Shown here piece after piece: positions 43,101 to 53,740 of a stretch of DNA of 64,000 bases. Under the pieces are notes generated by a model that searched no databases, was not told the DNA's origin, and saw only the letters and a list, made by a program, of their open reading frames with translations. Every line of letters begins with the position of its first letter. The stretch's first letter is position 1. Source of the stretch: Spirometra erinaceieuropaei (taxonomy: Eukaryota > Platyhelminthes > Cestoda > Diphyllobothriidea > Diphyllobothriidae); contig CACRXP010000549.1 in assembly GCA_902702965.1 (NCBI GenBank), positions 278,064-342,063 of the forward strand, given 5' to 3'. Both the position numbers and the translations under genes were made by a program.

Positions 43101-44290
43101 TAACTGCTTTTGCACATAACGCTGAGGTCTGTCGATGAGCTGGGGAACCAGTTTCGAAAATTGTACGCAATAAAGGTTATTTTGTTCCCAGAGACTCTTA
43201 CCTATTTCAAAATATGCATGTATGCATGGATATCTGTCTTACGGTAGACAGGCAGGCAAACATGCATTCAACTCTGCACAGGAGAAACACAGATGTCGTT
43301 AACTTTTTATTTCGCAGACGCCGTAAAGATATACAAATGCACCTTGATCGCTGCTAAGGCCGATAAAAAGTATACATTCGGTTCCCACTTGGACGACCGC
43401 GTTTCCACTGATTCGAGACGTTTAGTTTGCATTTGAACCTTTTTTCAGATCGCCATGGAGGTTTTTTAAGCGTTACCGAGATTGTAGGCACAGGGTGTAT
43501 TCTTCTTAATGCAGCTCTCGACGGGATGGGCTTTTAAACATTCGCAAATCGAGGCAGAGGTGGGCCTTCCTGTTTATCAGCAGTATTTTGTACTGCATTC
43601 ATTGCATGAATTAGTGTAGGTCGCATCCTCTTAACTTTCGCTACCGATGAGGCTTCTGCGTTTTAAATCTTGTAAACCATCCGCATGCGGTACCTTCCAG
43701 CAGACTTCTACGCGGCCAGACGCAAATGTCACGCAAAGTTAAGTTTGATGAGTGGTTCTTGTGATCTCGATTCGACTTGTTCATTCAAAAATGTCAATGC
43801 ATTTCTTCATTACTGAGTCTTCTTTAGGTTTTCTGAGGTTCTTGACCTGGGGCTCTTATATTCAAATTCTGACATAAAAATAAACTTGTTGCAGCTGTTT
43901 TCCAACTGAAAATACCTGACACAATGCATCGGTTCGTTTATAAAGAAACCTAAATAGGTCAAATTTTAATTTCAAGTGACTAAGTATGCTTGTAAACGAA
44001 GGTATACCTGCTTTTCCGGCTCCACTGTAAGTTGCGAATTTCGTTTACGATTTAATTTCTAGGGGTTACAGAGAAGACTGCTATTTCGGACAAACCATGC
44101 GAAGGTATAGCAACTTGCAATTTGACTAAGCAAGAAATATATCTGTTCTATTATCGTATCGCTTACAACTGGACGGCATTAAATGTTCCTAGGAAGGTGG
44201 CAGATACTGCAGATCCTTGATTTTCTCTAGTCCATCTTCAAAAGAACGCATTGAATTCATCTTCTTACCTTTACATAGCTTATCACGGAC
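43101..44290. other. No recognisable gene
   Basis: AT-rich, no frame above 60 codons with a motif, no match to other repeats. Confidence 0.45.
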
Positions 44291-44294
44291 ATAC

Positions 44295-44765
44295 ATTTAT
44301 ATGCTGAGTAACACTACCGATAAAGACAAGGGAGACTTTAATGGCCATTTCTGGCTTATTACTCGTCGTCAGCCAATCATACTCGACCTCGAAATGTGGA
44401 ACACCTGGAGCTCGACCCGGCGACCTGTTGGTTAAAAGTCCAACGTCTCTTGCCGCTGACCCACGGGCTTGTTGTCCTATCGTTTGCGATCGGCAATATG
44501 CATTGGTAGAGGGGTGTTCAGCGATCGTATGCCGGAACTAACTCGTCCCGCTGTGCCTTCGGGATCTCTCTCTCTATCTCAGTGAATCCCAATCAGTAGC
44601 CGCAAAGGGGCGCGTATTATAGGCGAGTAACACTAACGACAAAGACAAGGCAGACTGAAATAGCCATTTCTAGTTTAGCATCCGTCGCCAGCCACCGCAC
44701 AAAGGGAAGGTTGAGTGTTGTAACACGATCGGTGAGTGCCTCTCTGCCATAAATTTACATATTTG
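44295..44765 (-). mobile_element. SINE-A tandem pair
   Basis: Minus-sense. CACTACCGATAAAGACAAGG at 44312 and CACTAACGACAAAGACAAGG at 44631 are 319 bases apart. Between them lie the inverse tRNA-like head (CGACCTGTTGGTTAAAAGTCC, then GCTGACCCACGGGC), CGATCGGCAATATGC, GGTAGAGGGGTG and the 3' end TGTGCCTTCGGGATCTCTC. The second copy keeps only its 3' part and jumps to GATCGGTGAGTGCC. Confidence 0.7.
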
Positions 44766-45414
44766 ATTGAAAAACAATTCTCCCGACCAAAAATCACGGT
44801 CCAAATAGGCAAGAGCAGAACAACTAGTCAGATACACAAATTAGGCTTTTATATCAACAGTACCGGATGTCTGATGTGGTGAGGGGACCAACTGTAAACG
44901 CATGTGCACATTTCCTAGCATTATGTCTTTCCACCTTCCCATAGTCTATCATAAGAAGCGGTTTTACGACAATTCTGCCAGCTGCTTAGAAGGGGAATTT
45001 CGTTTGACCTGTCGCAAAAATGCTACTATGTCGGGTGGAAAAAAGGGAAGGAACGACTGTCCACTTTTTCCAGCAAATACTTCTCCCATTTGCACGAGGT
45101 GCTTTTAATCCACTCAGCGGAAATTGTTTTCCCACAGATTTCTCAAGGCGATTCGTCTACATCGTTCTCTTGACACTTTCTTGCCCAATTTACACGACGA
45201 TGGTACTTGATGTAGTTGAATTTAAACACTTATGAGAGCCCCACCTTCTAACACCACCTTCAAGTATCCCATCTTGCGCTTAACCTTTAAGAGCAAAACA
45301 AAATCACCTCAACTCTCTAAAGAAGGAGAAAATGACAGTCTGTCTGAGATGGCAAAAGGGTGTGTTCTCAAGAAGTTTGTCCAGTCCACTAGAATTCACT
45401 TACTAAGACCGGTG
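44766..45414. other. No recognisable gene
   Basis: Short frames only. A 134-codon frame starts at 45232, but its first 60 residues show no motif and it becomes recognisable only after the GGC repeat. Confidence 0.4.
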
Positions 45415-45448
45415 GTGGTGGCAGCGGCGGCGGCGGCGGCGGCGGCAA
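45415..45448. repeat. GGT/GGC trinucleotide tract
   Basis: GGTGGTGGTGGCAGC followed by eight or so GGC units, giving an alanine run in the open frame. It borders the PLE fragment that follows, so it may be a simple-repeat junction. Confidence 0.8.
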
Positions 45449-46091
45449 CCATTGCCCGCCCCTCGACTGATAAAACCCGCCGGATTAGGCATAGCCCATC
45501 GACCTCAGGCAACAATTCTTCGTTAATTGATGAAACCTTAGGACACACTGCTGCCCATCAAACTCTTGGCAGTCGCTGCCAAATAAGCTGCAGTCATGGG
45601 GACTGCAGCTACGTTGGGGAAACCGGACGAATGTGACAAACTCGTCTACATTAGCAAAAACTGCAAATACGGAGGATAGATACAGCCTCGCAAAATGCTA
45701 CTAATGCTGGAAACTCTGGCCCCACTCTTGGCCTTCAGGGAGCCACCATCTTAAGCCGAGGCATCTGAAAGTAACAATGACTCACAACATGTATCTAGAC
45801 CATCCTGCGGTTTATAAATTCCTGCGTCAATACGTACGTGAAAAACACGACTGGATGGTCAAATCGAACTTAGGAAAACCGAACAGAAACAGCCCCGGGA
45901 CGAATTTTTCCGGAGGAGGGAAAGGGGTCCAACCATCCCCCACGGAATTGAAGAAACGTGACGCAGTAGACCGTCAAGCCTCCCAAACATCTGCCAAAGG
46001 ATTCTGGCAGCGAAAGAGGAAAAACATTGACCAATTCAAGACCAAGTGTCTTAGGTATTCATTTAAAATTTCTCTCAACTTTCCGAATTAA
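45449..46091 (+). mobile_element. PLE endonuclease fragment
   Basis: The frame ends with CQISCSHGDCSYVGETGRM, the start of a GIY-YIG nuclease, then a stop at about 45636. Later frames give QGATILSRGI and, in 45777-46091, YLDHPAVYKFLRQYVREKH, which resembles the C-terminal block of PLE nucleases. The long tail rich in Lys and Arg after that is unlike other copies and may be read-through. The first part is well supported; the rest is tentative. Confidence 0.55.
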
Positions 46092-46475
46092 ATGTTTAAA
46101 TAATTAGGAGCCGAACAAGTGCTCCAAAGCCTCAGCGAACTTCCAGTGGGTATTTTCTTTTCCGATTATCACTCCCGAACTGTCGTATTGACGAACCTGA
46201 AAAATATTTTGAAAAACTTACTTTCAGATGTTTGAGCTCGATGTTCACTGGGCAACATTACTGCACCCGGGGGGGGGGCAGCGAACGTGTGCTTAACGTC
46301 ACCCAGAGATGCATATCTTATTTGAGGAAAAGTGGCCTGGGAGTGGATGATGTCACTGGTAGTTACATGTGTTGCCGACAGCCATGTCTGGCGTCCTTGT
46401 TCAAGGCACCATCGCCTGAAGGTCATTCACCTTTGCAACGGGTGGTTCCAGACCCGCTGACTTGTGCGTGACTTG
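46092..46475. other. No recognisable gene
   Basis: Contains a run of nine G near 46270. No motif or repeat match was seen. Confidence 0.4.
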
Positions 46476-47300
46476 CAGTAAATGACCGATCTCATGAAAT
46501 TTTGGCCGAAATTCTGAAATGGGTTTTCGATTGAGAAGGATTACTTGGGCGCGGTTGGGATATTGATTAACCTGCGACATAATTCTATAATATTTCGAAC
46601 TCAGCAGGACGTCGGATTTTGAATGCACTGCGTTTCATTCTCCTGCAGAAACCAAACTCGGCAAAAATGACTACTTATGTAGCATGCATTTTTTCCCATT
46701 GTTTTATGATGGTCTTGCGAATTCAACTATATTTTATAGAAACCACAAACAAAATATATGCTTTTTTTAATCGTTTGATAGAGAATCCCGTTATCGTTAT
46801 ATTTAATACTCGAAGAAGGATTATGTTTAGGTTTTAACAAAGTTTTCTATTTATGAGATTTTTTAAGACCGTGCAGAGTCCATTCATACAGCATCGTACC
46901 TGTGCGTTTATCACTGCTCCTCATGAAATGTACGACTTGGTCCGCATCCATTGCAAAATGTTATGGACTTTATATGGTACCCTTTTAAATTCGTAGAAGA
47001 ATATGTGATTTTCTTAAAGCGGAACACATGCACCAAGCGCTAATGCAACAACAGATCAGGCTTCAGATCATTCGGGGATTAGAAAACTTTGTTAAAACAT
47101 AATTATGCTCCTTCTTCGAGTATAAAATATGACGATGACGTGATTCTCAGTCTGTGGTTTCTATAAAATATGTTTGAATTCGCAAGACCACCATAAATCA
47201 ATGAGAAAAATGCATGCTACTTAAGTAGCCACTTTTCACGAGTTTGGCTTCTACAGGAAATTGAAACGCAGTGCATTCGAACTCCGACATCCTGCTGAGT
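46476..47300. mobile_element. Foldback family, copy F, right end missing
   Basis: Starts CAGTAAATGACCGATCTCAT and follows the left arm of the family (AATGACTACTTATGTAGCAT near 46668; inverse ATGCATGCTACTTAAGTAGCC near 47210). The right arm breaks off at about 47300, near the start of the LINE region, so the last 60-90 bases are lost. More diverged than copies A to D. The preceding TG is not a clear TA. Confidence 0.7.
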
Positions 47301-47659
47301 CTAGTGACTGTTCCCGACTGCCTGGCTAATGCAGTTGAGGTATCCCACGCATATGTTTCTGCACACCCGGTGAAGCGAACGGCATGTAATCCTGTAGGTG
47401 ACGCGGCCTAACTGGGATAGTCTTTCCACTAAACAAAGACTTGACCCCAGTAGAATTTGGCAGCCGTCTCAGACAGCTAGGCGATCCTATTTGTGGATAG
47501 CACTGCTCATCCTCTCTAGAAGAACGGGGCCAGAAAGGTTCCCTAACCATGTCGTCAGCAAGCTGACCGTAGCCTGTAGACGCAGAAACCGCCGTCGAAA
47601 GGCTGGAAGAAACAACAACCGCCTTTCCATCGCTGTACTTCTCACAGGCTGTCAGAGTG

Positions 47660-48229
47660 ATACTGCTCAACCAGACAGCCTGGAATGTCCGTTCTCTTTC
47701 AGACAGTCAAATGAAAAGCCATCCGGACGGGCGGTTGGCTCTGGTCAGCCGGCTCTCTATAAACTGGGCATCGCAGCTCTCAGTGTCACCCATTTCTCTG
47801 AGCAGGACCAAGTGGAGGAGGTTGGTGCCGGATAAATCCCCTACTGGATCGAGCGTACAAGGGCAGAGCTAGAAGAAACCGGAGTCCCCTTCGCCATCTT
47901 GAATGAAGTCTTGAAACGACTGTCGAGGGCGACAATGACAGTACCATGACTATAAGACTGAAACTCGGCAACCAACATCAGCATCTACGCCTGCCTCAAA
48001 CGGCCATTGTCGATGATATGAAGAACAGATTCTGACAAGTCCTGAACGCCCTCCTATGAACTGTGCTGAAGGCGGAAAAACTGGCTGATTTTAGTGACCC
48101 CGGTGTCCGTCTCGGCCCAGAATGTGCTGTCTGGGAGGGAGTATGGGGTGGCCATGTCACTGGCAGTCGCAACAGCAATAACCTTGCCTCCTGTAGGCCG
48201 TGCGGAACACAACCTCCATCCGACCAACA
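47660..48229 (+). pseudogene. LINE endonuclease, first part
   Basis: TAWNVRSLSDS (about 47683-47715) is the usual APE start where the Asn binds metal. In another frame follow LALVSRLSI, LGIAALSVTHFSEQDQVEEV (the catalytic Glu of the ALSETR-type box is replaced by Val-Thr-His). After further shifts come LRLPLGNQHISIY and ALLC-like text. AEKLADFSDPGVRLGPECAV corresponds to the LGDFNARVG box, here degraded. It ends at ACCAACA, the SINE-B target site. Confidence 0.75.
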
Positions 48230-48667
48230 ACAGTTCGACCGTCGTTGCCAACTATGTTCACCGTGTGTTTCACAGCAAGATGAAGCAGGCACGGTGGCTT
48301 GCACGACGTCTGCCGCGTTTTCTCCTCCTCCTCCCCCACCTGGACGCGATATCAAGACAGAGTCAAGAAGACCGGAGGTGGGGGAGGATACAGGTGGCTA
48401 GTACAGCCGGAGCCGCACCTAGGCGTGCTACCACATCCCCTAGTCCACAATGTACGCTTCATCAGGATTTTAACTAACAACAACACTCAAACAGACGTCA
48501 GAAGGACGAGGGTGACTGGGCAGCCATGTCCACCACCTGTATACCCAGCGGGAGTGCAAGCGCATCTACCATCAGGGAGCCAGGTGTCAGGGAACTGTCA
48601 GCGCATACCAGGCTGCGAGGGTTATGATTTGTTGATAGTGGCATAGCACACGCTTTCAGACCTTTTA
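48230..48667 (+). mobile_element. SINE-B, reference copy with target duplication
   Basis: 438 bp between ACCAACA (48223-48229) and ACCAACA (48668-48674). The interrupted LINE reads naturally across the two (…TNTPF…), so these limits are reliable. Contents: GTTCGACCGTCGTTGCCAAC start, CTCCTCCTCCCCCACCTGG, GCACCTAGGCGTGCTACCAC, GTATACCCAGCGGGAGTGC, GTCAGCGCATACCAGGCTGC and an end with TGGCATAGC. No clear tRNA head or A tail was seen, so calling it a SINE is a working name: it could be the non-coding end of a larger retroelement. Confidence 0.8.
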
Positions 48668-48994
48668 ACCAACACCCCTTTCTCGCTTCCAAGGCGGGAG
48701 AATGCGACGTGGATGCACCCTCGCTCGCGTCACTGGCATTTGTCGGACTAAGTGTCTTGGATTAATTGCTACAGATGAATGAAACTGAATTTTAGCAACA
48801 CCGTGAACTTTAAAATGGAAAATACTGAAAAACCCGGAGTCGCATATTAGTTTCGTAACCCAGTGAAGGGAGCTGCAGGATACCATCCCAGTCATCGATC
48901 GCGCAAACCGTCGACGCCAGGATTTGTTTGATGATAATGACGAAGGAATCTGCACTTTCCCCCTCCCCCCCCCCCTCACGAGAAATACAGTCTA
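48668..48994 (+). pseudogene. LINE endonuclease end and linker
   Basis: Resumes with LTNTPF-like text, then ATWMHPRSRHWHL (48705-48745, the box before the YV catalytic stretch; here SD replaces LDYV). Near 48873-48940 comes LQDTIPVIDRANRRRQDLFD followed by DNDEG, typical of the linker to the RT. The stretch between (about 48760-48860) is unrecognisable. Confidence 0.75.
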
Positions 48995-49250
48995 CCGATG
49001 TTTTGGCAGATTTTTGAATAATTCATATTGACCCAACTGCTTGGGCAGTCAACTTACTGTATCAGATTTGGTGGATTCCAGACGTTGCAGTAGGTTGGGC
49101 GGGTAATTTGACCGAAATGTGATTAAATTGCGTCGTCCGGCGGGGCCTCGTAGCTCAAGAGGTTAGAGCGTTGGCTGTACTAAAGCCTTCCCCTTACTGC
49201 GTGGGTTTGAATCTCACCGGGGCGCCGACTTTTCACAGTTGGGTCAATAT
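48995..49250 (+). mobile_element. SINE-C, reference copy
   Basis: 256 bp flanked by GAAATACAGTCTA on both sides (48982-48994 and 49251-49263), an exact 13 bp duplication. ATTCATATTGACCCAACTG (49021-49039) is inverted at 49236-49254 with one mismatch. Between them are TATCAGATTTGGTGGATTCC, GGTTGGGCGGGTAATTTGACC and a tRNA-like module. Other copies: 10095-10310 (plus) and 62720-62880 (minus). Confidence 0.78.
49147..49229 (+). other. tRNA-like module inside SINE-C (not a functional tRNA)
   Basis: CGTAGCTCAAGAGGTTAGAGCG has a paired D arm (GCTC/GAGC). GTGGGTTTGAATCTCAC is a T arm with a near-consensus B box. The anticodon loop could be GTACTAA (anticodon ACT), but the stem has a mismatch, the first acceptor pair is bad and the variable region is odd. 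It likely serves, or served, as an RNA polymerase III promoter. Confidence 0.6.
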
Positions 49251-49263
49251 GAAATACAGTCTA

Positions 49264-50450
49264 GACACGACCTATATTATAAGCAACAACAATGAAAATA
49301 GGGCTGGTGGCTCATACAACAGGAGCTGGAAGAGAAATGCAGAACGACTGCCTGACTCGCAGACCTGAGGATTTTCGTGGATATGCCCTCAGAGCAGTCT
49401 GAAGTCAACAGCCTTCCTGCTGAGCCAGAATTACAAAAAACCTCCTGACGGATGAGTCATTAGTCACTTGGTCAAGTGGACACCAGGGACGACCTCGATC
49501 GTCAATCAGTGCAGCGCATCAACTGCCCAGTGGAAAAGCACCGGATGCAGACGCAATTCCATTACTTGTGAAAAAGCCAGTCTGCTTTTTCTTAGAGACG
49601 CAGCTACAAGGAGACATCCACAAGGACTTCAAGACGCCACCATCGTGAGCCTCTAAAGACGCAAGCGAAGGCGACATTTCCTTCCTCAGTATGGCAGGAC
49701 AGATCTTCATCCAGGCTCTATTCTATCTCTTAGACACACATCTGATGTAAGGACTTCTTCCAAAATCACTGTGCGGATTCTCAAAGTACCGCGAAGCCGC
49801 ATACATGAGCTTCAAAGTCCGCCAACATCATTACAAGTGGCGAGAAATGCTGATGCACCTCTACGCCATCTTTTTAGACCGAACAAACGCCTTCGATCCA
49901 ATGAATCGTTATGAACTCTGGAAAATCATGCCGATGTTCTCAAATGATAGGACACCTTCATAACTGGATGATGACTCGAGCCGCCGATAAAGGAGCCGTC
50001 TTGGATGTATTGGCGATGGCCAGTCGGATGGAGTAGGGCTGCACACTGGTGCCACCTTAGTAGGTCTTGTGTTCTGCGTCCTACTGATGGACGCATAGCA
50101 TTTGGAGCGGCCAGAGATCGATATCGACTACCGAACCAACCGAACACTTCTCAAAAGTCGTCATTTGCAAACATCTTCGAGGGTTTCCAATGTCAGCGTC
50201 CATGCCCTATGGTACGCTGACGACTGCGTGCTATACACCACAGCGGACGCCATCATGCAGTGGGATGTGAGCACATTCGACTCCCGCTTTTCTAACCTCG
50301 GCCGGAACATCAGCACAGAGAAGACAGTAGCCCTGGACCAAACGACGCCAAATGCTGACTACGAAGAACCACATGTAAACATCAGTGGGACTCACCTAAC
50401 AACAGTGGAGAGCTTTGCGTGCCTTGGAAGATTGACGACGAAATCTTAGG
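49264..50450 (+). pseudogene. LINE reverse transcriptase
   Basis: SYNRSWKRNAE near 49315, then pieces with many shifts. Recognisable are YAIFLDRTNAFDPMNRYELW (49863-49922; FxDLTKAFDTVNR in active elements), TLVGLVFCVLLMDA near 50060, and in 50102-50449 SNVSVHALWYADDCVLYTTA with the YADD box intact. NISTEKTVALDQTTPNADYE and VNISGTHLTTVESFACLGRL follow. It ends at the SINE-A target site GAAATCTTAGG. Confidence 0.85.
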
Positions 50451-50944
50451 CAGGATAGATAACACTACCGCTTAAGACAAGAGAGACTGAAATGACCATT
50501 TCTGGCTTATTAGCCGTCGTCAGCCGTCTGAAGTGTGGAACGTCTGGGGGTCGATACCGCGACTTGTTAATTGTAAGTCCAACGCCCCTAACCACAAAGG
50601 TCACAGTGGTTGCAAACGGGTATATACAATGATAAAAATGCGCTCGCCGATCGCGTTACCGGACCCAGTTGTCCGATTATGCCTTACAGCTCAGTGGTTA
50701 GGGGTGTTAAACTTCTAACCAACGGGTTGCGGGATCAAGCCTCAGTAGCATCACTCTTCGGGGCTGGGTACGATTGGCTGAAGACGGCTAATGCCCATTC
50801 CAGTCTGCCTTGTCATCGTCTGTAATGCTATTCTGCCGATATTACTCGCCGATGTGCGGTTGCTGGCGGTACTTGAGAGAGAGAGAGAACCGCAAGGCAC
50901 GAGGGGACGAGGGACTTACCCAGCGCGATCATTCAGTGCCCTAC
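50451..50944. mobile_element. SINE-A inverted pair inserted in the LINE
   Basis: Flanked by GACGAAATCTTAGG (50437-50450) and GATGAAATCTTCGG (50945-50958), 12 of 14 identical, and the LINE reads across them (DDEI). Left half minus-sense: GACAAGAGAGACTGAAATGA, GGCTTATTAGCCGTCGTCAG, inverse tRNA-like head. Right half plus-sense: CAGCTCAGTGGTTAGGGGTG, CTTCTAACCAACGGG, GGGATCAAGCC (A box, anticodon arm, B box), then the body and GAGAGAGAACCGCAAGGCAC. Since a single duplication surrounds both halves, the pair probably arrived as one unit. Confidence 0.8.
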
Positions 50945-51364
50945 GATGAAATCTTCGGTCAAATCCGTAAAGTAAGCTAAGTTTTCTGCCGGTTAAAACC
51001 CTCTGTCTGGAATCGTCGCGGCATCCTACTCAACACAACACTAAGGATGCATAATAACGTTGTCGTGATATCGTTTATGTGCGAGGTGAAGACGTGGAAT
51101 GTTTGCGAAGACTATGCAAGTACATTTCAACGACGTCTGTACGTGAAGTAGCAGGACCAAACCCTCGAAGCTGACATCGTGGAAAGAACTGGCGTATTCA
51201 GCATTTACGCCATGCTGACACACAAAGGGCTGCGACGGGGCGACCGCTTTGCGAGCTTGGATGACGAGGTTCCGTCCCGTCAGTCATGCCATGGTGATAG
51301 CCGAACGCCTTTGAACTCCCTATTTGTTAAAAAGTGTCCGCGAAAAAGCGCCGATAAGCAATGA
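50945..51364 (+). pseudogene. LINE RT C-terminal region
   Basis: DDEIFGQIRKVS at 50944-50980 and, after shifts, the 51179-51364 frame ERTGVFSIYAMLTHKGLRRGD then FASLDDEVPS, which match the block LERTGI.SIYAML...LRW.GH..RMDD of this LINE group. No 3' tail was found. Confidence 0.75.
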
Positions 51365-53368
51365 AAGTGGAAAAAAAGAGATTGTTTACATGCGAAAAGC
51401 AAGCAGCCGTTCGCTAGTCGAAAAGAGTCAGCAAAAAGTTCTCCCTTTTTGCGTCTGTGGGCTACCTCGCTGTGTAGATGAATAACCCGTTGTACTTAAG
51501 CAACTATGGACTTGTAAAACATTTAAAAGACATTTAATAATACGCAGGAGACGTCCCGTAATGGGTGGACCGTAATATGTATAATTGAAGAAAAAATTAA
51601 ATTAGCCGTAGTTATGCATCGAATATAAAAAATAAGTATATTTTTACACTCGAAAATGAAGTTTTTATTTCAACAATCACGAAATGGTCAAGAATGCGCA
51701 GTCCGTAGAGAACAAAAATCGGAAATAATTGCACATCACGATTACTTTGAGATGTATCTATTGATACGGATGAAGCATTTTCCAAAAAGGAGGAAATATA
51801 TTCAGCATTAACGTGTTCGGAGACCGCTGCAGGCGGAAATGTTTTTACCTTCGGTGACGCTGTCTATGGTCATTTTCTAGTTCAAAAACTGATGCATCGG
51901 CCCCAAGGAAAAATTTATTTCCGTACCAACACTGACAAATCCAGAAAAAGTAGCAGCCCTCGCTCTCTACCCGCTCCCCCCTCCAGAGCACTTGTGGCTC
52001 GAAAAGGTAAACAATTTATCCCCGGTCGACTGCCTCGCCGTTCACTGCTTCGCAAAACTGATGAATTATTTGGGGTATTCCCAGGCGTAATCCACTCTCC
52101 CTATTGGCTTGCATGAACTGCTCCCACAAGTAAACAAACTGTTGAAAATTTGGCATTATCAGACTCAAAGTGAACGGGTACTAATCACTGCTATCTTTTT
52201 TCATAGACGTTTGAAAGTATGAAGAGCTGTTAAAAATTACTCTTGGACTGTTCTAGCGTCGCTGTCGTTTGTGAGAAGGACTCTCTGAGAGGTTTTGACA
52301 CTAGAAATAGCAATGGCGTCTTCATTGGTGCGCGAATGATTCAACTTCGCCCTTGTCATGATTTCGAGAATTAAGTGCATCAGTGGACGTTTTGTTGTAA
52401 ATATCCATCTGGAGGCTCAGTCAAATGACAGTCGGGAAATTTAGATGAGCAAACGAGGAGTCCACGGGGAACAACCAAGTCATCAGCACTACTTGAAATG
52501 CGGATGCTAGGGAAGAAACTGATGATAGAGGAAGTGACAACAGTTGGTTGTAACTGGCTTGCTTATGCCCGACAAGACCTCGATTTAAGTTGGAAACGTA
52601 ACACCTTTTGGATTCGTAAAATATTTTCCCAATAAAGAAGGCCTCCTTATCGGTAATGCGAACAAATATCGAAGGTATAACCGGTGTGCCTTTGTGTAAA
52701 CACGTGATTCTAGCGTACTATGGTATACATAACAGTTTGGTGGCCGCAGACTGCGCACACAAACGTACTTATATCATTGCTCAAAAGAGCACTTAGGGCT
52801 TTCTACAACGTTGCTGATGCGGAACTCCAAATAAATGGCATACTGGGGGTAGACAACCCAGAACCCCCCCCCCCAATTTGTTTGATCTTCATTTTGCTAG
52901 GAATTTACTAAGTGTTCAGAAGTCAGGACAAAGTATCGGATGATCTGCGCTTCACTCTGGGATAGAAAACGTTTGAATAAACACAACTGGGTCAGAAGAC
53001 CGTAAAGTTATCATTTTCCATAGAGAGCGTCAGATCTAGGTCTCATTTTGCAATTTGAATATGATCTTTTCAACGCTTATCTGTTTGGGCACAGAAGTAT
53101 GAAACCGGCAGGACTAGGTTCATTGGGAGCAGAAAACGTGGGACAAAAATCTAGGCTAAGGCACGAAAGTGGGTACCCCTGGAATTTAGATTGAAACTGC
53201 CGGTGGTACAGGGGGTTCATATCTGCGTGTCAATCGCTTGCCCATCTCGCTTCATTTTAGTGAGATTCTCTTAGCCGCTGTATTTTCAACCTAACACCGT
53301 TTTAAAAGAGTTTAGCCTGGCAGACGCAGCTGATGGTTTACCTCAGACATTTATCATGAGGATAGTAG
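51365..53368. other. No recognisable gene
   Basis: Frames of 60-75 codons at 51892-52116 (Arg and Ser rich) and 52720-52911 show no motif. A run of nine C lies near 52866. No repeat match was seen. Confidence 0.4.
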
Positions 53369-53740
53369 GTAGCTGCCGTGGGATCACATGCGTGCTATAA
53401 TGAACAGCTCTCGTTATCACCGCTGGGGGTCGTAATTGATACGATATTTGCCTGTCAGAACACGTCTGATTTGTTAACTGCCTCTATTTCATCATCCGTG
53501 TTGGATGATGCCGTGATGATTACTCCTCCATCTGACTCATTCATAATAAGTAGCGGCAGTGGGATCACATGTGTACTATAATAAACAACTCTCGTGATCA
53601 CCGCAGCGGAACGAAATTAATATGATGTTTACTTGTCAGTCCACGTCCGATTCGTTACTTGTCTGTATTTCTCATCCGTGTTTGATGATGGCGTGATGTG
53701 GCTCGATGTCACTGGGATTGTTGCTCACCCGTGCTCTTAC
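53369..53740 (-). repeat. Two tandem PLE 3'-end units (about 181 bp)
   Basis: GTAGCTGCCGTGGGATCACA at 53369 and GTAGCGGCAGTGGGATCACA at 53550 start two units that also share AACAGCTCTCGT/AACAACTCTCGT, TCATCCGTGTTGGATGATG and GTGATGATT/GTGATGTGG. The same unit is found in the 3' region of the PLE at 1503-1710 and again at 54302-54480. Orientation is inferred from the PLE at 1.3-2.2 kb. Confidence 0.75.

Larger units (their letters stand above)
47400..51364 (+). mobile_element. Non-LTR retrotransposon (LINE, APE type), decayed and split by three SINEs
   Basis: An endonuclease N-terminus near 47690, the rest of the endonuclease to about 48990, RT pieces 49264-50450 and the RT C-terminal region 50945-51364 lie in order on the plus strand. 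SINE-B (48230-48667), SINE-C (48995-49250) and a SINE-A pair (50451-50944) interrupt it. Protein pieces on both sides of each SINE join in the expected order. All parts carry stops and shifts. The closest type in my memory is the large LINE group in flatworms whose endonuclease starts AWNVRSL. I do not assign a clade. Confidence 0.85.

Noticed and set aside
49147..49229. A tRNA gene
   Set aside because: D and T arms look good but the acceptor and anticodon stems have mismatches, the variable region is odd, and the module recurs inside a dispersed repeat.
53369..53740. CRISPR-like array
   Set aside because: Only two units of about 181 bp, diverged, with no short repeats and spacers. They match PLE 3' ends.
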